Of a DNA stretch of 33,536 bases, positions 1 through 7,357 are shown in pieces (position 1 is the stretch's first letter; the number at the start of each line of letters is the position of its first letter). Position numbers and translations under genes: made by a program. Source of the DNA: a candidate division Zixibacteria bacterium SM1_73 (GTDB lineage: Bacteria; Zixibacteria; MSB-5A5; SM1-73). Where the stretch lies: contig LJVD01000065.1 in assembly GCA_001304225.1 (NCBI GenBank), positions 1 through 33,536 on the forward strand. Direction: 5' to 3'. The notes under the pieces were generated by a model, which saw nothing but the letters and a program-made list of their open reading frames with translations, was not told where the DNA came from and searched no databases.

Positions 1-455
1 ATTCCGTTTATACTCCAATCCGCAAGTCCAACCGATCCAAAAGCGATACCATCTATGCTTCCACACGCCATCCCGATGCCTCCGATGGCTATTCCACGCA
101 CTGTATCAGACGCCAGCCCAATTGTCCCAAAAGCAACGCCGTTTATTTTCTCACCCACCACCGCAACCCCGCCCAAGGCAAGACCGTTTAGCTCTTTAGC
201 TGCCGGCGCTACCAGTCCGAAGGTAAAACCATTCATTACGGCATAGGGATTATCTTTTGGCTTCCAGAATGTTAAATTGAGTCCGTTTATTCTTTCAACT
301 CCACTGTCAACAAGATTAAGGCGCATGCCGTTTATTCTCTTTGAATTACCTATGCTTATGCCATAACCCCGGTACGTGATGTCCAGAGATGAAGCAAAAG
401 AATCACCAACACCGATGATTGAGAAAATCAACAAATAGACAAAATACTTTCTCAT
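1..455 (-). CDS. Exported protein with ~15-residue NG-x(A/F)G surface repeats (partial, runs off window start)
   Basis: The reading frame opens at an ATG at 455 and stays open for 151 codons to the window edge, so only the N-terminal part is present. Residues 1-22 look like a signal peptide (MRKYFVYLLIFS core ending FAS-S). From about residue 40 the protein repeats with a period near 15 residues. Each unit starts with a variant of I-N-G-hydrophobic-x-hydrophobic-G (INGLNL, NGLALGGVAVV, NGVAFGTIGL, RGIAIGGIGM, DGIAFGSVGL). This resembles the LA_2272-type surface repeat of Leptospira and other diderms, probably a short-strand beta repeat at the cell surface; the family match is from memory. The gene lies 61 nt downstream of the methyltransferase on the same strand. 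Function is unknown. Confidence 0.7.
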   Translation of the reverse strand, partial: MRKYFVYLLIFSIIGVGDSFASSLDITYRGYGISIGNSKRINGMRLNLVDSGVERINGLNLTFWKPKDNPYAVMNGFTFGLVAPAAKELNGLALGGVAVVGEKINGVAFGTIGLASDTVRGIAIGGIGMACGSIDGIAFGSVGLADWSING

Positions 456-516
456 TATATTCTCTTAATTGGCATCACAAGCGTTTGCCTGTAAAAGCTT
501 CTTCGTGACATGCCCT

Positions 517-1257
517 CTAATTCTTCTTAACAGCTTCTATTATCAGTAGTGAATGCCCATTTTGAAAATTGGCAAAATCATAATCGCCAAATTCCCGCTG
601 CACCCCGAAGCCAGTCTTTCCTAAGAGACGATGGAGCTTCTCGCGATCAATTACCCCTACCAGCGATCTTTCTTCAACTCGTTCTATCAACTTGCCAGAC
701 TGATATACCTCAAAAACAAGTATCGTTTCTCTGGTTTCATCCGGAAGAAGCTTGCCTCCCACAAAACGACGATATTCCATATTTCCTTTTTTCACAACAC
801 CTGCCGGAGATAAAGGAGTGTCCTTCATGAATCCCAGGAAGACATCGAAAACCAACTTGCCTTTTGGGTTCAGATGTCTGGCAATGTTGAGCAACGATGA
901 CGAACGTTCCTGGTCATTCAGAAAATGATCAAAGCTACCGGAAAGGAAAGCTGCCGGAAAGGTCCGACCCAAATCAAAGGACATGGCATTACCTTCTACC
1001 AAACAGAGGTGTTCCAGGAGATCGGGTCGTGCAGATAGCTTTCTGAGCAATTGCCTTCTCATGGCCGGCGAGGTTTCAACACAGAAAACATTGACACCTT
1101 TTTCAGCAATCGGGAAAGCGATGCGTCCGGTCCCCGCACCAATATCAAGGATCTCTTTTGCCTCGGAGCCATAATGAAGAAAGAACTCGATATTTTCTTT
1201 GGTGTCAAACAAATCATATAGATGCGCACTCTTCTCGTAGCCGGTATGATAAGTCAT
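517..1257 (-). CDS. Class I SAM-dependent methyltransferase
   Basis: This 246-residue protein has a Rossmann-type methyltransferase fold. Motif I is ILDIGAGTGRIAFPIAEKG (about residues 36-54), followed by the acidic end of strand 2 (VFCVETS) and a motif-IV-like strand near FLSGSFDHFLND. Length and N-terminus (YHTGYEKSAHLYDLFDTKEN) fit stand-alone small-molecule methyltransferases of the Methyltransf_11/25 type. The substrate cannot be told from sequence. The start at 1257 is well supported by an AAGGAGAA Shine-Dalgarno just upstream. The neighbour upstream is a QueG-like iron-sulfur protein 119 nt away; a shared pathway is not evident. Confidence 0.85.
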   Translation of the reverse strand: MTYHTGYEKSAHLYDLFDTKENIEFFLHYGSEAKEILDIGAGTGRIAFPIAEKGVNVFCVETSPAMRRQLLRKLSARPDLLEHLCLVEGNAMSFDLGRTFPAAFLSGSFDHFLNDQERSSSLLNIARHLNPKGKLVFDVFLGFMKDTPLSPAGVVKKGNMEYRRFVGGKLLPDETRETILVFEVYQSGKLIERVEERSLVGVIDREKLHRLLGKTGFGVQREFGDYDFANFQNGHSLLIIEAVKKN

Positions 1258-1376
1258 ATGTTATTCTCCTTATCACTAAACGAAAAATGGCAGTTAAAGT
1301 TCCGTCTTTTTAAAGTGTCCTCGAGGAATAGATTTTGACGAAGCGAGGTTAAGAACGGAGTCTGTCTATTCGTTCC

Positions 1377-2090
1377 TCAGTGGTGAACTTTCCTTTCAAT
1401 GTATCTCATAGTCCAGGGACAAACTGAGATACAAATTCCACAAATGGTATCATCAATCCCAATCTTGGTGAGCGCATATTCCTTCGCTGCGCTTGCGCAC
1501 GCAAAGGCATCAAAGAACGAGTTCCGGTAAACATTAACATTCCAGTTCTTTCCTGAAGGTGCTTTTCCTGGGCATGAGTTCACGCAAATCACACAATCAC
1601 CACAACGTGAATAATCTACCGGAATCGCCGTTTCCAATTCAGCATCAGTCAGAACCGTGGTGAGTCGAATGGCAGAACCATATTCATCAGTCACAAGAAG
1701 CGCACACTTTCCTATCCATCCGAGTCCTGCTCGTGTGGCTACAGTTTTGTGCGGGAGAACCGTGCTTTGCGTATGGGGATCGATTCCCACTCCTGTGGGC
1801 GCTTTTGGAATTGCCTGATGTCCATGATCTCTCAATATACTACAAGTTAACTGTCCCAAATGTGAGAGCAGAGCATTAGCCTTGGTGTATTCAGAGTAGT
1901 ATTCCTGGGTCGGCCCGGCACATATATTCTCAATGATAGAAGCATTCAATGCCACAACAATCGACACGGCAAATCTCATGGAATGACGGGCATCCGCTGG
2001 AGTTTCGGACAAATCAGCGAAACCAACAAGTGATGCTCCCTCATCAAGTAATGCTTCTTTTATTCGTGACTCTACACCATTCGTCTTCAT
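1377..2090 (-). CDS. Short QueG-like double [4Fe-4S] cluster protein
   Basis: The 237-residue protein carries two cysteine clusters near its C-terminus: CGDCVICVNSCP (about residues 162-173) and CGICISVCPW (about 215-224). A further Cys lies in the segment FACASAAKEY. With VATRAGLGWIGKCALLVT in the middle, this is the layout of epoxyqueuosine reductase (QueG) and its relatives, which are cobalamin- and iron-sulfur-dependent reductases. True QueG is about 350-390 residues and has a C-terminal HEAT-like extension. That extension and part of the N-terminus are missing here, so it is probably a paralogous reductase of unknown substrate. No strong SD precedes the ATG at 2090. Confident in family, not in reaction. 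Confidence 0.75.
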   Translation of the reverse strand: MKTNGVESRIKEALLDEGASLVGFADLSETPADARHSMRFAVSIVVALNASIIENICAGPTQEYYSEYTKANALLSHLGQLTCSILRDHGHQAIPKAPTGVGIDPHTQSTVLPHKTVATRAGLGWIGKCALLVTDEYGSAIRLTTVLTDAELETAIPVDYSRCGDCVICVNSCPGKAPSGKNWNVNVYRNSFFDAFACASAAKEYALTKIGIDDTICGICISVCPWTMRYIERKVHH

Positions 2091-2216
2091 CTATCAAATT
2101 TCTGATCTTTGAGTCGTCGCCTATGAGCTGCTCGAATTTGGGAAGCGGCGAAGGCACACGCTGCAGTTCTTATCGTACGCTCGGGATACATTTAGTCAAC
2201 AGCTAAGTTGGAGTTG

Positions 2217-2672
2217 TCAAAAGTTCGGGCGTCTGACTGTCTTCTCGTCCAGCAGGTCAAGGAGGCCTTCTGGATATAAGGGAGACTTTCCAGCCCGAAA
2301 CTCGGCTATAGGTTTCCACACGGCAACGAATTCCTCACCATCATCTCGACATCTTAACGATTCCACCTGGTATAGATGCGAATCAACAAAGTTCGCCTCA
2401 TAGACCAATACGATCTCGTGTCCTGGTTTGCCATCATAAACGAAAAGGTTTTCGATCATACCAATGTAAGTTAAATCCTCGATTTCCGCCCCTATCTCTT
2501 CTCGAATTTCGCGAACGATAGATTCGCGGCTGTGTTCGCCAAACTCAATGGCACCTCCCAGCGGACGATAGAATATCTCCTTTTTGGCAGGATCATAGCA
2601 CTCCATCAAGAAAAGCCTGTCCTTATCTCTGAAAACACATATTGCTATTGGTCTGATTTGTCTTGGTTTCAC
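2217..2672 (-). CDS. Nudix hydrolase
   Basis: The 151-residue protein contains a complete Nudix box: GAIEFGEHSRESIVREIREE followed by IGAEI (about residues 40-64). It matches G-x5-E-x7-R-E-U-x-E-E-x-G-U, the metal-binding site for hydrolysing nucleoside diphosphates linked to another group. The start is a GTG at 2672 giving MKPRQIRPIAICVF, a typical Nudix first strand; its SD is weak. Substrate is not predictable. It lies 126 nt upstream of the QueG-like gene on the same strand. Confidence 0.88.
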   Translation of the reverse strand: MKPRQIRPIAICVFRDKDRLFLMECYDPAKKEIFYRPLGGAIEFGEHSRESIVREIREEIGAEIEDLTYIGMIENLFVYDGKPGHEIVLVYEANFVDSHLYQVESLRCRDDGEEFVAVWKPIAEFRAGKSPLYPEGLLDLLDEKTVRRPNF

Positions 2673-2820
2673 TGCTATGTCCCGATTTTAGACAATATCT
2701 TGCATGTATCTGAAATTGCCGAAAGCGATTTGGGTTGTCCCGATTAGCCGGGAAGATCAGATTCGCTCTATTAGACGGAATGTGAACGAAAAGGTTCAAT
2801 TTTTTGTGTCCGATGACTCA

Positions 2821-3405
2821 TTATTTCCTTCTTACTTTTGGGAAAAACATTCCCACTTTTTTCTTATACTCCTTGTATTCATTGCCGAACGACTTTTCCA
2901 AAATATATTTCTCTTCAATGGGAGCCCAGAGTAATATGAAGATGATCAAAATCGGTAATATGCAAAAGCTATAAAGTCCACCCCAGATTAAAAACCAGCC
3001 TATGATAAAAACTATACCCCCAACGTACTGAGGCTGCCTTACAATGCGATATGGACCACTTGTAACGAAACAGGCTGGTCCGTGAAGGGTGAGAACCCAT
3101 TTAGATGTGAGAAGGTCTGGTCGAGTCTTCATTTTTTTGAAATATATCAGAGGATGCATTCTAAAGCCCATTCCAAGTATAGTCAAAGGTACCCCCACAA
3201 AAAACCGCAGATGGATATTTGATAATCTTGGCTGGTGAACAAAAGGAAGGCCAAAAATCATACCTGCAAGAAATACTATGCCTGTAAGTATGATCGACGT
3301 TCTCACGAACTTGTTGCCAAATCTCCCAGATTTTGCACTTATCCATGAGGAAAGAATAAAAAGAACAGGAAACAATATTCCACCCAACATTATCCATACA
3401 GGCAT
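2821..3405 (-). CDS. Isoprenylcysteine carboxyl methyltransferase-like integral membrane methyltransferase
   Basis: This is a membrane protein of about 194 residues with five or so hydrophobic segments. The C-terminal half has the ICMT/PEMT signature: GPYRIVRQPQYVGGIV, then EEKYILEKSFGNEYKEYKKKV. These form the SAM-binding membrane methyltransferase core. Bacterial relatives methylate lipids, thiols or other small hydrophobic molecules; the substrate here is unknown. I place the start at the ATG at 3405, because AGGA lies 7 nt before it. The in-frame GTG at 3411 has almost no SD spacing. A monocistronic or loose same-strand arrangement with the Nudix gene is likely. Confidence 0.8.
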   Translation of the reverse strand: MPVWIMLGGILFPVLFILSSWISAKSGRFGNKFVRTSIILTGIVFLAGMIFGLPFVHQPRLSNIHLRFFVGVPLTILGMGFRMHPLIYFKKMKTRPDLLTSKWVLTLHGPACFVTSGPYRIVRQPQYVGGIVFIIGWFLIWGGLYSFCILPILIIFILLWAPIEEKYILEKSFGNEYKEYKKKVGMFFPKVRRK

Positions 3406-3461
3406 AGTCACATCCTAAACACTATGATTCAGAGTTCATTTATGTTAGAGGAGCAAGAATT

Positions 3462-4295
3462 TTATGAAGCCGTAGAAGGATCCCAGCTTGTGCGTAAGTT
3501 TTCATTAAAAGAATCCAGAACGCTTTTGTCTTCCGGAGAGATTGTAAAATCGAAAACGTCTGCGTTCTCAAAAATCCTTTCCTTTTTGGATGACTTTGGT
3601 ATGACTATGACACCATGTTGTAACACCCAGCGGATGAGCATTTGAGCGGGACTTTTGGAATATCTTGATGCGATGGCCACAAGTTTGGGATCACTCAGCT
3701 TTTGCCCCTTGGTGAGAGGACTATATGCCTCTAATTGGATGTTATGAGAACGACAGAATTCTAAAAGGTCCTTTTGATAAAGATACGGACTAAATTCAAC
3801 CTGATTAACTGCAGGAACAGTCGATGAACTCCTCAAAAGCTCCTCCAGATGCCAAATCATGTAATTGCTTACACCAATAGCCCGGCATTTCCCCTCTTTC
3901 TGCAGTGTCTCCATAGCTCTCCATGTTTCATTTCGGAGACCTTCTACAGGCCAATGAATCAAATAGAGGTCGATATAGGAAAGGCCAAGACTTTTGAGGC
4001 TTTTTTCACAAGCAGCAATAGCGGCTTCGTAGCCGTGGTCGGAATTCCATAATTTTGTAGTAATGAAGACCTCCTCCCGTGGAATGCCACTTTTTCTGAC
4101 AACTTCTCCAACATCTTTCTCGTTCCCATAGATTTTGGCGGTGTCGATAAGTCTATAACCAGCTTCTAAGGCATAAAGGACAGCCGCTTGTGTTTCTTTG
4201 CCACTCCGAGTTTGATATGTGCCTAATCCGAAGATGGGCATTTCAACGCTATTGTTCAATTTTATCTTGGTGTCAATACTTATTTCCTCTATCAT
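3462..4295 (-). CDS. Aldo/keto reductase
   Basis: An NAD(P)H-dependent aldo/keto reductase of 277 residues, the usual family length. The catalytic tetrad is visible: Asp in DTAKIYGNE, Tyr in the same motif, Lys in FITTKLWNSD, and His in YIDLYLIHWPV. The C-terminal cofactor motif VIVIPKSSKKERI is intact. It resembles the 2,5-diketo-gluconate reductase/prostaglandin F synthase branch acting on small carbonyls. AGGATTGCG just before the ATG at 4295 supports that start. An upstream ATG at 4313 is also in frame but lacks an SD. Substrate unknown. Confidence 0.92.
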   Translation of the reverse strand: MIEEISIDTKIKLNNSVEMPIFGLGTYQTRSGKETQAAVLYALEAGYRLIDTAKIYGNEKDVGEVVRKSGIPREEVFITTKLWNSDHGYEAAIAACEKSLKSLGLSYIDLYLIHWPVEGLRNETWRAMETLQKEGKCRAIGVSNYMIWHLEELLRSSSTVPAVNQVEFSPYLYQKDLLEFCRSHNIQLEAYSPLTKGQKLSDPKLVAIASRYSKSPAQMLIRWVLQHGVIVIPKSSKKERIFENADVFDFTISPEDKSVLDSFNENLRTSWDPSTAS

Positions 4296-4397
4296 CGCAA
4301 TCCTATCTTCCATGTCAATCTATTGGTTTTGGCTGTGCTCCAAAAGAGTTGCCAATGTATGAGCTTATGTTCTGTGACAACAGAAATTTAGTTTTTT

Positions 4398-4452
4398 CAC
4401 CTCACCCCCTATCTCCCCCTCTCCATGAAATGGAGAGGGGGACGGAGGTGCG
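4398..4452. repeat. Dispersed palindromic repeat, copy 1
   Basis: The core is a perfect 12-bp inverted repeat, CCCCCTCTCCAT / ATGGAGAGGGGG, with a GAA loop (4415-4441), flanked by CCTCACCCCCTA. The same core and flank recur in inverted orientation at 31141-31192, and a related element sits inside the TonB-receptor gene at 22290-22374. It lies in a 248-nt gap between same-strand genes and could also act as an mRNA 3' stem. There is no T-run, so it is not a canonical terminator. Confidence 0.8.
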
Positions 4453-4543
4453 GTTCTTAAAATGTCAACTTCCTTAAGTCCTTAAGGTCTTTTCTCTCTC
4501 AAGAAGGCCTACAACTAAAATGGAGAAGCACGTTATTTTTTAT

Positions 4544-4894
4544 TCATCCTTCTTTTATCTTACGGTAAATCGCTATCCAGAGGCTTCCAAAGGATTCTTT
4601 CTCCTCCCTGGTTGCTCGGCGATAGTCTCCCATTCCGCCCTTTCTGTATTTTTGAAATGGCTCCAAACAAGACTCGGATTTATGCGAATGAAGATAAAGC
4701 CTGTTCGCAAGGTATGTCGCCACGGTATATCTCTTCCTCTGGCCAAACAGACCATATCTTTCAACCAGTCTCTGCCACTGATCCGGAAATAACTGCTTGA
4801 ACGTCTCTATAAAATCAAGGATGGTGAAAGAACTCTTAGGCAATCCTGCAATAGTCTCCATAATTTTTCTCTCTTCAAGAAATGGCCTCTTCAT
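4544..4894 (-). CDS. Conserved-looking hypothetical protein, coupled to DUF3795 gene
   Basis: I do not recognise this 116-residue protein. It is soluble, basic and rich in aromatic residues (SFTILDFIETFKQLFPDQWQ, RLVERYGLFGQRKRYTVATY), with no signal peptide. The fold may be a small helical, winged-helix-like domain; that is a guess. Its ATG at 4894 overlaps the stop of the DUF3795 gene by four bases (ATGA), so the two are probably translationally coupled. A second in-frame ATG 11 codons in is a possible alternative start. Confidence 0.65.
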   Translation of the reverse strand: MKRPFLEERKIMETIAGLPKSSFTILDFIETFKQLFPDQWQRLVERYGLFGQRKRYTVATYLANRLYLHSHKSESCLEPFQKYRKGGMGDYRRATREEKESFGSLWIAIYRKIKEG

Positions 4895-5241
4895 TTCTTT
4901 TTCATCTCTTTGAGTCGATTTAAAGCTTCTTCATATCCCTTGCTTGTTTTGGCCCACTGGCTAAGTTTGTCGCAAGGAAAATCTTCACATTCATAGCAGA
5001 ATTCCAATCCCTTCTTGTCAACACAGCATTGAAGTATCCAACAGTCGGGAGACCAATGTTTTGTTCGATCACCTCTACAGTTCAAGCAACGAATATCCTC
5101 TATCTTTACCTCTTCATTTCTTTCCTTTTTGAACCAATCTACAATTTTTTGTGCTCTTTGGGGATCATTTGTTGCTTGAAAAATGCCGCATCCGTTGCAG
5201 TCCAAGCCACAAACTGCGATCATCTGGTTTTCTTGCTTCAT
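4891..5241 (-). CDS. DUF3795-type cysteine-rich protein
   Basis: This 116-residue protein has the cysteine pattern of DUF3795. It starts with VCGLDCNGCGIF, has a mid-protein CLNCRGDRTKHWSPDCWILQ followed by CC, and ends with FCYECEDFPCDKL. About twelve cysteines suggest binding of metal, zinc or iron-sulfur. The family's function is not established. A strong AGGAGGG SD precedes the ATG at 5241. It is the first gene of a two-gene unit with the overlapping hypothetical downstream. Confidence 0.85.
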   Translation of the reverse strand: MKQENQMIAVCGLDCNGCGIFQATNDPQRAQKIVDWFKKERNEEVKIEDIRCLNCRGDRTKHWSPDCWILQCCVDKKGLEFCYECEDFPCDKLSQWAKTSKGYEEALNRLKEMKKK

Positions 5242-5286
5242 ATTTCCCTCCTCCTGCTTATTAATACCGTAATTTCATGTTAATAG

Positions 5287-5658
5287 TTATAATATCTCCG
5301 TCAGGAGCTTTACTCTCCCGCCTTTGGGGCGAGCCGGACGGTTCACACCTTTGGCGGAATCCTGGTGACCGATGCTTAAAAAGGTGTCCAGTCCGCAGGT
5401 GTGCACCGCACGGTGCACTCCGCAGGATCTTAGGAACTGAGGTCCTGACACATTTATGAGAAGATAAACGTTCAAACGGGCAAATATTATGGTTAAAGCC
5501 ACTGGAACCCAGAGAGATGGACTCCTGGGTAAGGATAACTCTTTCTGTTTGGGGCGAAGTGCGAGACGCAGGTGGACTTTACAATATTTATCATTGGACA
5601 GAGCTTTTCTCTTACATCTTTTCCCTTTTAATGTTATGGCCCGACATTGGTTTTTCAC
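5287..5658 (-). CDS. Small Cys/His-motif protein, probably truncated or extended by repeat DNA
   Basis: The GTG start at 5658 has a good SD (GAGGGG, six bases upstream). The first 30 residues contain CRAITLKGKRCKRKA followed by YCKVH. This C-x8-C...C-x2-H arrangement is typical of short zinc-binding DUF5763-like domains. After about residue 33 the sequence looks unlike a protein domain, and its 3' half is read through the palindromic repeat at 5383-5453. I infer that the original C-terminus was lost and replaced by repeat-derived sequence. It may still be expressed as a small protein. Confidence 0.45.
   Translation of the reverse strand: MKNQCRAITLKGKRCKRKALSNDKYCKVHLRLALRPKQKELSLPRSPSLWVPVALTIIFARLNVYLLINVSGPQFLRSCGVHRAVHTCGLDTFLSIGHQDSAKGVNRPARPKGGRVKLLTEIL
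5383..5453. repeat. Palindrome-centred repeat element
   Basis: An 18-nt centre (5401-5418) forms a perfect inverted repeat GTGCACCG-CA-CGGTGCAC. It is bracketed by direct copies of TCCGCAGG, and the outer ends carry GGTGTCCAG and CCTGACAC, a weak terminal inversion. It reads as a small dispersed element rather than coding DNA. No second full copy is visible in the window. Confidence 0.5.
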
Positions 5659-5787
5659 TTAAACCCCTCGTAATGCTTTCATTCTTAGCTGTTACCTTAA
5701 TCTGTTGCGCTCATAATATAGTAAATAAAGACCCTTTTACAAGATCTTTTAACCTGCAATTAATGAAAAAAAATGTAAAAATTTCTC

Positions 5788-5815
5788 TTGACTATGTTTC
5801 CGGTTTGTTTATATT
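5788..5815 (+). promoter_or_regulatory. Sigma-70-type promoter for the dockerin-like gene
   Basis: TTGACT (5788-5793) and TATATT (5810-5815) are separated by 16 bp, about 140 bp upstream of the ATG at 5954. The intervening leader is AT-rich. Confidence 0.55.
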
Positions 5816-5953
5816 AGGTTTAGAGTTTATGTTAGAGAGGATCGGATTTGTTCTCTCGGCTAATGAGTTTGTCTGAGCAGATGTTTTTCGTGGAAAGCAA
5901 ACATTTTGTTGAGCATGCTTCTCTTGGTGACGCTATAAATTAAGGAGGAAAAG

Positions 5954-7171
5954 ATGAAAAAGTCATTTTTGGTTTTATTGTTGGGAATCATGATCCTTTT
6001 GGTTTCGCTTTTCAACTCCACTTTTGCAGACCAGGATCCTAATGATCCCGCCGGACCAGATTCGGTCTTCTTTAGTTCCAGGGGCTTTTTGGTCCCAGAG
6101 CCTCCTGAAGTGGGGAAGGTTGCCATACCGGTATATTTTAGAAACGATGCTTATGTTATTGCATTACAAATTCCCCTGACCTGGACAGGTCCTGCCACCA
6201 TCGATTCCACCAGCTTTTTCGGAAGCAGGATCAGCTATGTGGGGGACAAAAATGTAAGCATAGACAACCCCAACAAAAAGTTCCTGGTTACTGCGGATGT
6301 GGGACTACAGCCGCCTATACCTGAGGGTAGAGGAATGTTGGTAAAATTATATTTTTCCACCACCGATATCGGCACCCTGATCATTGATACTACTGCCAAT
6401 TCCCCTCTTCCAGAAGAACATCTATTGTTTAGCACAGAAGATTCGGTAACCTATGTGCCACGGTTCCGTAGAGGAGAGTTCCCCTTGGTAAGCGAGGAAG
6501 ATCCCAATGATCCTGGAGGCCCAGATTCGGTTTCATTCTACCCCGACCGCGCCTATTATCCTTTGCCCAGTGGTCCGGGAATATTCTACGCTCATATTCA
6601 GGTTGTAAACGATGATGAGGTGGGGGCCATGATCCTACCTTTTCACTGGTCCGGACCAGTATCATTTGATTCCGTTACTTTTAGGGAAAGCGTATTTGAG
6701 GAGCTTGAATACAGAATAGTCAACCCAGACACTGCGTCAAACAAAGTGATGATCGGAGGGATTCCAGTATCAGAACCTCCAATTCCTCCTGCTCGAGGTC
6801 TTTTTACCACCTTGTGTTTTACCGTGTACGGTAAGACTGATTTGGTGACAGTGGACACTAGTTTCTTTCCCCCTGTAAATCACTATACATTTGTCAGCAA
6901 TGAGCCGTTAGGCTATGCTCCTCAGTTCGTCTTAGGGGATTTTCCTGTGATTGAGTATTGGCCTGGAGATGTAACCTTTGATGGCATACGCAACAGCGCA
7001 GACGTGGTTTTCCTTTTCGATTACCTGTTTAAAGGCGGTTTACCTCCCCCACACCCCATATCGGCTGATATGAACGGACCAGATAGGATAATTGACATTG
7101 AGGACATTGTGTACTTAATAGATTATCTCTATAAGGCTGGTCCCGATCCTTTGCCAGGGGATCCCTGGTAA
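5954..7171 (+). CDS. Secreted two-domain beta-sandwich protein with C-terminal dockerin-like domain
   Basis: This 405-residue exported protein has a clear signal peptide (KKSFLVLLLGIMILLVSLF, cleavage near FA-DQ). Two tandem domains of about 150 residues follow, each opening with DPNDPxGPDSVxF (near residues 28 and 185), consistent with cohesin-like or related beta-sandwich modules. Residues about 338-400 form a type-I dockerin-like pair. The first half is GDVTFDGIRNSADVVFLFDY, the second ADMNGPDRIIDIEDIVYLID; the acidic loop positions fit calcium binding. Such proteins are frequent in FCB-group candidate phyla and may be cell-surface or extracellular scaffolding parts. Partner unknown. TAAGGAGGAAAAG gives a strong SD. 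It has its own promoter and terminator. Confidence 0.8.
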   Translation: MKKSFLVLLLGIMILLVSLFNSTFADQDPNDPAGPDSVFFSSRGFLVPEPPEVGKVAIPVYFRNDAYVIALQIPLTWTGPATIDSTSFFGSRISYVGDKNVSIDNPNKKFLVTADVGLQPPIPEGRGMLVKLYFSTTDIGTLIIDTTANSPLPEEHLLFSTEDSVTYVPRFRRGEFPLVSEEDPNDPGGPDSVSFYPDRAYYPLPSGPGIFYAHIQVVNDDEVGAMILPFHWSGPVSFDSVTFRESVFEELEYRIVNPDTASNKVMIGGIPVSEPPIPPARGLFTTLCFTVYGKTDLVTVDTSFFPPVNHYTFVSNEPLGYAPQFVLGDFPVIEYWPGDVTFDGIRNSADVVFLFDYLFKGGLPPPHPISADMNGPDRIIDIEDIVYLIDYLYKAGPDPLPGDPW

Positions 7172-7189
7172 AAGTTAAAAAGAAATCAG

Positions 7190-7222
7190 AAAGGCGTCCC
7201 AGCTTTAATGGGACGCCTTTTT
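7190..7222 (+). terminator. Rho-independent terminator of the dockerin-like gene
   Basis: A 12-bp perfect stem, AAAGGCGTCCCA / TGGGACGCCTTT, with a 7-nt loop and ending in a T-run, begins 19 nt after the stop codon. Confidence 0.95.
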
Positions 7223-7357
7223 AATTTGGCAACAAAATAGCGTAACTCGCAGATCCCCCTAAAGATGAACCCGGATCCGATGTCAATCATTGGGGTTGGT
7301 ATCAGAACAAAAGCTCTCAGATCACAGAAAAATGTTGTTTCTGCTCAATTGGGAAAT

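Noticed and set aside
5517-5876. 119-codon plus-strand ORF
   Set aside because: It overlaps the antisense Cys/His protein start and the dockerin-gene promoter, has no SD, and encodes no recognisable domain; judged non-coding.
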